A DNA stretch of 6,500 nt from Spirochaetota bacterium (GTDB lineage: Bacteria > Spirochaetota > Spirochaetia > SZUA-6): contig QNBI01000123.1 of NCBI GenBank assembly GCA_003641675.1, forward strand, positions 1 through 6,500, written 5' to 3'. Under the pieces are notes generated by a model. It had not been told where the DNA came from and did no database searches. It saw only the letters and a program-made list of their open reading frames with translations. Of this stretch, positions 1 through 5,584 are shown piece by piece; positions within the stretch are counted from its first letter, which is position 1, and every line of letters begins with the position of its first letter. Made by a program: the position numbers and the translations under genes.

Positions 1-598
1 AGAGCCGTATAATGTTCTCTATGAACTCTACCATTCCGTTAGAAGTACTACAGGTACGGATGAATTTTACTACTACACAAAATATGAGAGAAATGACGCC
101 AGAGATATTTACCAGCAGACAGACTACGTATATGACGATCCTGCGATTCCAAAGCTGAATCTAGGTGATTATCAGGATGGATCGCTTGATGACAGCGGAC
201 CCTACAATATTCTCTTTAACGCTATCGGCGAAATGGCTACGGTGTTAAAATCGGAGTACGACGCTAAAGGCAATGTAGTAAGAGATGACAGGTTCTTAGA
301 CGGACAGTTAAAAGAATATACCATTTACAAGTACAATGATTCTTCCGAACTGACGGATAAGATACGATACACCAACGGAGGAAATTTTATTCATGACACA
401 ACCTCCATAAGGTATCACGACGAAACCCGTGACGGAGTTTATAACCGTATAAAAGAGACATTTGTTTATAAATACTACGATTATGAAAGTACCGGAGAAG
501 GGCAGAATACGAAGGGGCTGGATAATTCGGATTTAAACGGAAATTTAAGAATTGGTAAGGGAGTTTTTAAGAAACCGGGAAATAACCATATACGGTAA
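1..598 (+). CDS. C-terminal part of a Tyr/Asp-rich protein, YD-repeat-like (5' partial)
   Basis: The frame starting at base 2 is open from the left edge to the TAA at 596-598, giving 198 residues with no stop, so the true start lies outside the window. The in-frame ATG at 233 is internal: the protein upstream of it has the same composition, and no good ribosome binding site precedes it. About 23 of the 198 residues are Tyr, and Asp and Asn are also abundant. Segments such as SEYDAKGNVVRDD, followed by YTIYKYND and KIRYT, resemble the short beta-strand units of YD/RHS-type or MORN-like surface proteins, but I see no strict repeat register, so family membership is only a suggestion. The tail is polar and basic (KKPGNNHIR) with no membrane anchor and no terminal aromatic residue of the barrel type. 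It lies 27 bases upstream of the barrel gene on the same strand, so it probably belongs to the same transcript. Function unknown. Confidence 0.75.
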   Translation, partial: EPYNVLYELYHSVRSTTGTDEFYYYTKYERNDARDIYQQTDYVYDDPAIPKLNLGDYQDGSLDDSGPYNILFNAIGEMATVLKSEYDAKGNVVRDDRFLDGQLKEYTIYKYNDSSELTDKIRYTNGGNFIHDTTSIRYHDETRDGVYNRIKETFVYKYYDYESTGEGQNTKGLDNSDLNGNLRIGKGVFKKPGNNHIR

Positions 599-607
599 CA
601 ATATAAA

Positions 608-614
608 AAGGGGA
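608..614 (+). promoter_or_regulatory. Ribosome binding site of the barrel gene
   Basis: AAGGGGA lies 11 bases before the ATG at 626. The purine run continues to 617, which brings the effective spacing into the usual range. It supports 626 as the start, as does the signal peptide that begins there. Confidence 0.6.
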
Positions 615-625
615 AAGTATAAAAT

Positions 626-2302
626 ATGAAAAGAATAATTATAGTATTATGCATATTAGCTGTTTTAAGTGCATACGTTTCTGCCAAGGGAAATTCGGAA
701 TCTGTAAAAGATTTCCTCTTTAAAGACATTAAGAATTCCTACCTGTATCCGGAAATTTCCTATGAAAATAATCCTGCGGTGTTAAGTGTTCTAAACAAGG
801 CTTTTATTTTAAGTAGTGCTGATTTGGGGTTGGATTTAGATACTGTTAAAAATAAACGCATAGATGATTCGATCGGAGCGAAAGGCGGAACGGGTACTGT
901 TACTAATTTAAGTCTAAAGCCTGTTGCGGATTTAGTCTCTTTTTTCCCGTTAGAAAAGTTTGTTATTGGTTTCGGTGCTGACTATAATATGGATTACAAC
1001 AGAGATGAAAATCTTTACAGCAACTATAATGCACCTTCGGAGAATAAGACAGAAATTACAGAGACAGACAGCATTAATGCCGGAGGTGATTTATATTTTG
1101 CGGTTAAAAATAACGGCAAGCTGAATTGGGGAGTATCTGCCGGCTATAACTATCAGAAAATTCCGAAAAGTTTTAAGTGGATAACAGACAGTTCGGTGAG
1201 CCCTGCGCTTCACTATGTGGACCCTGCGGCTTATCCCAGCCCTGTTGATGAAATCACCCATACAGCAGATGCCTCTTTGGGTATAAGCATGCCTTTTGCA
1301 GGGATGGATGTTTCATTGGGCATAAAATACCTGGGAATGTTTACTGACCGGACGGATGATTTTGTTGCTGTAGATATGGACGGCGATGGATATAAGGAAA
1401 CGTTAATGTCTTATAAAGACTATATTTTCCGCACCGAAGAAGGCGGGCCTTCGGAGGTTGCAACCGGATACAATTTTGATGACAGAAAAATTTTAACAAG
1501 AGTGGATATTTTCCCTGTGGTAAAAAAAGAACTTTCCAAAGATGTAACTTTTATCTTTAGCGGTAAATACAGGGCTGTAGATTACACGGTAAATAACTAT
1601 AAAAAAGAGATTACAACTGCATCTATTTTAAAGGATTCAAGCTGGACCAAGAAAGTATTAAACTCTGGTCTGGAAACTTTCGATGCTATTGCTGCTCTTG
1701 CTTTTAAAAACAGAAAGAATAGAGCTGAGCTGAGATTGGGGATAGGCTATTCAAGAGAAAATGAAAATTATTTTCAGGATGGAGATTCTGCTGCCGGAAA
1801 TAGCCTATACAGCAGTTTAAATACCAATAATTATACAGAGCTTTCGCTTGGAGAGAATCCGGAAAATGAAAGTCTCATTAATAATGATGTTTATCCTTCG
1901 AATACATTAACTCAAAAGCTGCTCGTTACAGGGGGATACCAGTGGTTTTTATTAAAGCAGGTATCTCTGTATGTAAATCTTGATGTTACAGGTTCTATGG
2001 CAACAAAGAAATACGATGCTTTTAATCTGGATACGCGGACAGTTTGGGAGGAAACAGCCACTTCATCCGGCATAATATGGAGTTTAGACCCTTTAATCGG
2101 GATTGCTTTTCCGATAGGGAAAAAGATTCTGTGTACTATGGATCTTCACAGGCTAAAGACAACAGGCGATATTTCATTAACCGATGAAACGGCTCCTGCA
2201 AAAATCGATCCAACAAGAGCTTCTACAAATGGCGCTACCGATCTGGTTTCCAGCAGCGGATATAATTTTGAAATTAATCTTGGATTTATTATTTCATGGT
2301 AA
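626..2302 (+). CDS. Predicted outer-membrane beta-barrel protein
   Basis: This is a 558-residue secreted protein. Residues 1-20 form a classical Sec signal peptide: basic MKR, a hydrophobic core, then V-S-A just before the predicted cleavage ahead of KGNSES. The mature part has many alternating polar/hydrophobic strands rich in Gly, Tyr and Asn (for example INAGGDLYFAV, LNWGVSAGYNY and MDVSLGIKYLGMF). The protein ends in FEINLGFIISW, an alternating last strand with a terminal Trp, as expected of the signal recognised by the BAM machinery. These points indicate an integral outer-membrane barrel, possibly porin- or FadL/OmpP1-like in size, but I recognise no specific family or substrate. Residues 250-258 read DMDGDGYKE, an Asp-rich loop like those that bind calcium in FG-GAP or dockerin modules, and probably sit in an extracellular loop. 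The stop overlaps the next gene by 7 bases, so it is cotranscribed with the membrane pair downstream. The barrel assignment is inferred from sequence pattern, not from homology. Confidence 0.85.
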   Translation: MKRIIIVLCILAVLSAYVSAKGNSESVKDFLFKDIKNSYLYPEISYENNPAVLSVLNKAFILSSADLGLDLDTVKNKRIDDSIGAKGGTGTVTNLSLKPVADLVSFFPLEKFVIGFGADYNMDYNRDENLYSNYNAPSENKTEITETDSINAGGDLYFAVKNNGKLNWGVSAGYNYQKIPKSFKWITDSSVSPALHYVDPAAYPSPVDEITHTADASLGISMPFAGMDVSLGIKYLGMFTDRTDDFVAVDMDGDGYKETLMSYKDYIFRTEEGGPSEVATGYNFDDRKILTRVDIFPVVKKELSKDVTFIFSGKYRAVDYTVNNYKKEITTASILKDSSWTKKVLNSGLETFDAIAALAFKNRKNRAELRLGIGYSRENENYFQDGDSAAGNSLYSSLNTNNYTELSLGENPENESLINNDVYPSNTLTQKLLVTGGYQWFLLKQVSLYVNLDVTGSMATKKYDAFNLDTRTVWEETATSSGIIWSLDPLIGIAFPIGKKILCTMDLHRLKTTGDISLTDETAPAKIDPTRASTNGATDLVSSSGYNFEINLGFIISW

Positions 2303-3054
2303 AGATGGTAAAAAAGAAGAGAAGTACATTACAAATTCTTATCTTAATTACGGCTATTGCCTATTCTTTCTGGGTGATTCTCTATTTAATCGGTTTTTTC
2401 TTCTATTCCGATTTTCTTACTAAAATGAATACAGGTTTTTATGTTTCAATTGGATTTATTGCAGCCGGATTAATACTAATTTCGCTTATCTTTGCCCTAA
2501 TAGAAAAATTGCAACGTGATCCTTTTATTCTGTTTTCTGTGTTTATTTTAGGAGGGCGGATTATCGGTTTTACTGCAGCTTACCTGTTCCCAGGATTTTC
2601 AAGAAATTCATTTTTTCTATTACCTTTCGGAAATGCAGATTTTTTTATTTTCTACTTTTTAATAATAGGTTTTTTTACCTTCCTGCGTAAGTCTGTTCTT
2701 ATTAGAGAAAAAAATGGTTTTAAAGCTCTGTCTCTGCTCGCATTGCTACTTTTTGCCTGTCCTGTCTTCTTTAATTTACTGGGGAAAAGCTTAACCTTTC
2801 TTGCGGTTTATTCCCTTGTTTATACTCTTCTTCCTGTTGCGGCTTTACTGGCGGCGCCTTACTATACAAACCTTGCAAGCGTTAAATTAATAATAGTATC
2901 GGTTGTTATGGCTGTGGTTTTCGATATGCTGATTTATCTGCAGTTTACGGATTGGACTATTCCCGACAACTTGAATTACCTCCTGCTTCCCTATTCTTTT
3001 CTAATTTTTACAGCCGGAGTAATACGCAGGGCGAAGGAGACTGCGAATGGTTGA
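2296..3054 (+). CDS. Polytopic inner-membrane protein of unknown family
   Basis: This is a 252-residue, strongly hydrophobic protein with about eight predicted membrane segments, near residues 12-37, 47-69, 75-98, 106-130, 143-163, 166-188, 196-216 and 226-243. The N-terminus is basic (KMVKKKR), which suggests it faces the cytoplasm. Charged residues inside or beside membrane segments (E70, R88 in GGRIIG, D115, D210) could be functional, but I see no recognised catalytic motif, ligand-binding loop or soluble domain. The ATG at 2296 overlaps the stop of the barrel gene by 7 bases; an in-frame ATG at 2305 is an alternative start with equally weak Shine-Dalgarno support. The 3' end overlaps the protease gene by 8 bases. 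This tight coupling to a PrsW-like protease suggests that the two act together, for example as partner, regulator or substrate, but that is inference. It could equally be a small transporter or a sensor-type 7-8TM module. Confidence 0.85.
   Translation: MVKMVKKKRSTLQILILITAIAYSFWVILYLIGFFFYSDFLTKMNTGFYVSIGFIAAGLILISLIFALIEKLQRDPFILFSVFILGGRIIGFTAAYLFPGFSRNSFFLLPFGNADFFIFYFLIIGFFTFLRKSVLIREKNGFKALSLLALLLFACPVFFNLLGKSLTFLAVYSLVYTLLPVAALLAAPYYTNLASVKLIIVSVVMAVVFDMLIYLQFTDWTIPDNLNYLLLPYSFLIFTAGVIRRAKETANG
3034..3040 (+). promoter_or_regulatory. Strong ribosome binding site of the protease gene
   Basis: AAGGAGA lies inside the end of the upstream gene, 6 bases before the ATG at 3047. It is the best Shine-Dalgarno match in the window. 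It fixes the start of the PrsW-like gene and shows that this gene can recruit ribosomes itself despite overlapping its neighbour. Confidence 0.8.
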
Positions 3055-3739
3055 GGCAGTATATTTCGGCACTTTAATACCTCTGCTTTTTTTAGTAATA
3101 GTAATACAGGGTGAGTATAGAAAATTAATTCTGTTTTTTGCCTGGGGTTTAACTTCTGCGATGCTTATATATTTAATAAATATACTAATAGACGCCTACT
3201 TTTTCTTAGATGAAACTCTGCTCTTATCACAGATAATTCCCTTAATGGAGGAATTCTTAAAGATACTTCCTGTGTTTTTTCTAATACGAAAAAAAGGGAA
3301 AGTATACAGGTACAATCTGGTGCGTTTTGTAATGGCATCGGGAATCGGTTTTTCTATTCTGGAGAATTACCTTTACCTTTCTATTTCCGCTTCCTCCGGA
3401 TTGGGCGGGAGTATTATTTTTATAATTACAAGGAGCTTAACGGCCAGCCTGCTTCATGGTTCAACTACGGCCTTAATTGGTTATGCGGTTCAGATAATGC
3501 ACAATTATAATTTTTTCTCATTGTTTCTGGCTTTGGGTATGTATATTCTAGCCGCCTCGATACATTCAATTTATAACCTCTTAGGATTAACAAAGGGATT
3601 GCAGGTTATCGCAATTCTTATTCCGATTTTCCTGTTTATGTTCGAATTTTATCTGTTTAATTTTTTCGGAAGGAAAGGTATCCGACAGAACAGGGTGGAA
3701 ATACCTGTAAAACCAGAAATTAAAGGCGGTACAAAATGA
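3047..3739 (+). CDS. PrsW-family intramembrane metalloprotease
   Basis: This is a 230-residue membrane protein with about seven membrane segments. It carries the conserved PrsW-type motifs in order: EExxK (E68, E69, K72 in PLMEEFLKILP), FxxxEN (F102, E106, N107 in GFSILENYLY), an Arg followed by a His (R129 and H137 in LLHGSTTALIG) and HxxxN (H173, N177 in SIHSIYNL). In this family (relatives include eukaryotic-type CAAX/Abi proteases) the Glu and His residues are thought to form the active site within the membrane. All are present, so the enzyme is likely active. Bacillus subtilis PrsW makes the first cut in the anti-sigma factor RsiW, but no sigma/anti-sigma gene is visible here, so the substrate should not be copied from that case. 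The gene overlaps the 252-residue membrane protein by 8 bases and the beta-helix lipoprotein by 4, so both are candidate partners. The symbol prsW is withheld because orthology of function is not shown. Confidence 0.88.
   Translation: MVEAVYFGTLIPLLFLVIVIQGEYRKLILFFAWGLTSAMLIYLINILIDAYFFLDETLLLSQIIPLMEEFLKILPVFFLIRKKGKVYRYNLVRFVMASGIGFSILENYLYLSISASSGLGGSIIFIITRSLTASLLHGSTTALIGYAVQIMHNYNFFSLFLALGMYILAASIHSIYNLLGLTKGLQVIAILIPIFLFMFEFYLFNFFGRKGIRQNRVEIPVKPEIKGGTK
3722..3729 (+). promoter_or_regulatory. Ribosome binding site of the beta-helix lipoprotein
   Basis: AAAGGCGG precedes the ATG at 3736 by 6 bases. It is an imperfect Shine-Dalgarno sequence within the end of the protease gene. Together with the ATGA overlap it suggests that translation depends partly on ribosomes finishing the protease. 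Confidence 0.5.
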
Positions 3740-5562
3740 CTCACGGTTCTTATTTTAAAAAAGTACTCTGGTTGTTACCGGCAGTTATTATGATGGGTTT
3801 TTTATTATCCCTTTTCGGCTGTAAAGAGCTGGGTATCGGTGTTGAAAAGGCGGAAACAGGGACTATTTCTTTTATAGATTTTGTTAATGCAGTGAAAATT
3901 CGCGGCGGAAATGAGGGTTTAATAGATTTCGGAGGAAAGAAAATCGGAATTGGTGAAAAAGATGTACAGACTTTAAAAATAAAGAATTCCGGAACGGGAG
4001 ATCTTGTTATTAAGAATATGTTTTTTAAAGGGGATGACTTTAGTTTTGTTGATGGAACAAATCCCGATTTTCCTGTAATTATACCTGCTGGCAAAACTAT
4101 TAATAATATTTATCTTGAGTTTAATCCAAAAACATCGGGAAGCAAGACTGGCCAGTTTTTTATTGATACGGGAACTGCTATCCATAATTTTGATCTTGCA
4201 GGTATAGGGTTGTGGGTGCTTACACTGTCTGTTCCCGTTGCCGGTGCTGACAGCAATAATACTATAGAATCCCCCGGTACGGTAAACCCCGGCGAGACCA
4301 AAGAGTTTACCTCGGATACCGGCGTTTTTACTCTTAAAAGTGTCCCGGATTTTCTTAATGAGTTTGTCCAGTGGACAGTTGACAGCGCGTCTACTGCACC
4401 GGAATTCGGCAATGTAAATGCAAAGGAAACAACTGTTGTGTTGGAAAGTCATACTGCGATGCACGCTACGATAAACAGCCCCTTTGTGAAAGTTCCGGAT
4501 GACCAGGCGAACATCAATACGGCAATATCAACTGCAAGCGGTGCAGGGCAGTCGGTAGTAATATCGGCAGGCACTCATAATGTAAATTATGATATAAATT
4601 TACTTCCAGGGGTACCCGTTTACGGCGGCTACGACACAGGCTGGGTGGCAAGAAGCTACAAAACCCCTTCCGACAGAACGAATGCAACCTATGCGACCAT
4701 TATAAACTTTACAGATACCAGCCATCAGATAAAATCCGGCAAAGATATTAAAAATGATGTGGTATTCGAAGGATTCACCGTGCAGAGAAGCGCTGCAAGT
4801 ACGGTTCCGCTTATCTCTGCAACTTCTGCAACAGAAACTGTTTTCCGGTATAATACACTTACCGGCAACGGCTCCGGCGCTGCATTTGAATATAACGGAG
4901 CCTCTACACTGCTTACCGACAATGTAATAACAGGCGGGACTGGAGCCGGAGTCTATATTACAAACTACTCTTCTCCCCGCCTTGAAAATAATAGTATAAC
5001 AGGCGGAACTAATTCCGGCGATTATGAGTTGACCTACGGAATAAAAGTATCGGAAAACAGCAGCCCTGTAATCTATAAAAATACGATTTCCGGCGGGACT
5101 TCCTCAGGCACAGGCGGACAGGCGTACGGGATATCTGCAGATTTTGAATGCGAGCCGGAAATCGTTGGCAATACTATAACCGGCGGTTCTGCCGGAGGCA
5201 ACAGAGGTAAAACCTATGGAGTCTATCTAATTAATAACGGAAAAGGAACAATCGGATACAATAATATCAACGGCAGTAACGGCAAATCCGTATCCTGTGC
5301 TCTGTATGTTGCCTACGGGGGAAACCTTTACCTGGATTACAATAATATACACACATCCGGAGGTACTGAGAGATACGGTATTTTTATAGCTCAGGGGGGA
5401 AGGGTTCGGAATTTGTTGAATAACGGAATATACGACGCCGATACTGCTTTAGTGTTCGATTTTTTTAACGGATCTTTTGAGACAATAGATGATGTAAATG
5501 GCTATTTTCATACCGATACAAATCTGGATTATAAAATTGATATAACGATTCCCGATTATTAA
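3736..5562 (+). CDS. Lipoprotein with Hydin-like, InlB-B-like and right-handed beta-helix domains
   Basis: This 608-residue protein appears to be lipid-anchored and exported. K8-K9 and a hydrophobic core lead to a lipobox L26-F27-G28-C29, making Cys29 the likely acylated residue; Phe at -2 is unusual but fits the looser spirochaetal pattern. Residues about 60-158 match a choice-of-anchor-D/ASPM-SPD-2-Hydin immunoglobulin-like fold: IDFG, then LKIKNSGTGDLVI, a GDDF turn, IPAGKTI, LEFNPKTSGSKTG and a closing FDLAGIG. Residues about 160-247 resemble the divergent InlB B-repeat (G-x-V-x-P-G, FVQW near 210-213, then a strand ending in HATI). From about 250 the chain is a right-handed parallel beta-helix: an opening segment with NINTAI and a YGGYDTGW motif (296-303), then repeated N-x-I-T-G-G turns at residues 373-541. 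Such helices often bind or cleave polysaccharide, but I see no clear catalytic set, so a structural or adhesive surface role is equally likely. It overlaps the protease gene by ATGA. Confidence 0.87.
   Translation: MTHGSYFKKVLWLLPAVIMMGFLLSLFGCKELGIGVEKAETGTISFIDFVNAVKIRGGNEGLIDFGGKKIGIGEKDVQTLKIKNSGTGDLVIKNMFFKGDDFSFVDGTNPDFPVIIPAGKTINNIYLEFNPKTSGSKTGQFFIDTGTAIHNFDLAGIGLWVLTLSVPVAGADSNNTIESPGTVNPGETKEFTSDTGVFTLKSVPDFLNEFVQWTVDSASTAPEFGNVNAKETTVVLESHTAMHATINSPFVKVPDDQANINTAISTASGAGQSVVISAGTHNVNYDINLLPGVPVYGGYDTGWVARSYKTPSDRTNATYATIINFTDTSHQIKSGKDIKNDVVFEGFTVQRSAASTVPLISATSATETVFRYNTLTGNGSGAAFEYNGASTLLTDNVITGGTGAGVYITNYSSPRLENNSITGGTNSGDYELTYGIKVSENSSPVIYKNTISGGTSSGTGGQAYGISADFECEPEIVGNTITGGSAGGNRGKTYGVYLINNGKGTIGYNNINGSNGKSVSCALYVAYGGNLYLDYNNIHTSGGTERYGIFIAQGGRVRNLLNNGIYDADTALVFDFFNGSFETIDDVNGYFHTDTNLDYKIDITIPDY
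4852..5364 (+). repeat. Imperfect in-frame repeats coding beta-helix coils
   Basis: Seven turns of the N-x-[IL]-[TSNH] type, mostly continuing G-G, begin at residues 373, 396, 419, 449, 479, 509 and 536 of the lipoprotein. The spacing is 23, 23, 30, 30, 30 and 27 residues, so three adjacent units form a 90-base period. The DNA has diverged between units, so this is an old protein repeat and not a recent tandem duplication. Confidence 0.75.
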
Positions 5563-5573
5563 AAATATTTATG

Positions 5574-5579
5574 AAGGGA
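5574..5579 (+). promoter_or_regulatory. Ribosome binding site of the second lipoprotein
   Basis: AAGGGA lies 5 bases before the ATG at 5585 in the 22-base gap after the beta-helix gene. The gap has no hairpin or T-run, so transcription probably continues through it. Confidence 0.65.
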
Positions 5580-5584
5580 AATAG

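Noticed and set aside
8..13. Perfect TATAAT
   Set aside because: It lies inside an open reading frame at the very edge, so no -35 element can be seen.
481..729. 82-residue minus-strand ORF across the 599-625 gap
   Set aside because: It spans the ends of two genes on the opposite strand; its hydrophobic stretch is the complement of the A-rich ribosome binding region and signal peptide code.
2261..2266. TATAAT 29 bases before the 252-residue gene, a possible internal promoter
   Set aside because: The -35 position at 17-base spacing reads CCGATC, a poor match, and the hexamer codes for part of the conserved last barrel strands; AT-rich DNA gives such hits by chance.
2184..2423. 79-residue + strand ORF bridging the barrel gene and the next gene
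   Set aside because: It lies in another frame over the end of the barrel gene and the start of the membrane protein; both real genes have coherent signal or membrane features, and this one has none of its own and no ribosome binding site.
3047..3739. Calling the protease a sigma-factor regulator (site-1 PrsW)
   Set aside because: The family motifs support protease chemistry, but no sigma or anti-sigma gene is in the window, so the specific role is not supported.
3750..4464. Overlapping minus-strand ORFs opposite the lipoprotein start
   Set aside because: They are antisense to a well-supported lipoprotein, mutually overlapping, without domains or ribosome binding sites, and disagree with the consistent + strand layout.
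4725..4922. 65-residue minus-strand ORF opposite the beta-helix region
   Set aside because: Antisense shadow of the repeat-coding region with low-complexity Ser/Val/Ala content.
4921..5200. Regularly spaced ggcgg-type words that might suggest a CRISPR or DNA repeat array
   Set aside because: The similarity is confined to codons for Gly-Gly turns in one frame, and the units are too diverged; it is a protein repeat.
5563..5584. Possible terminator between the two lipoproteins
   Set aside because: Only 22 AT-rich bases with no inverted repeat or T-run; the ribosome binding site of the next gene occupies part of it.
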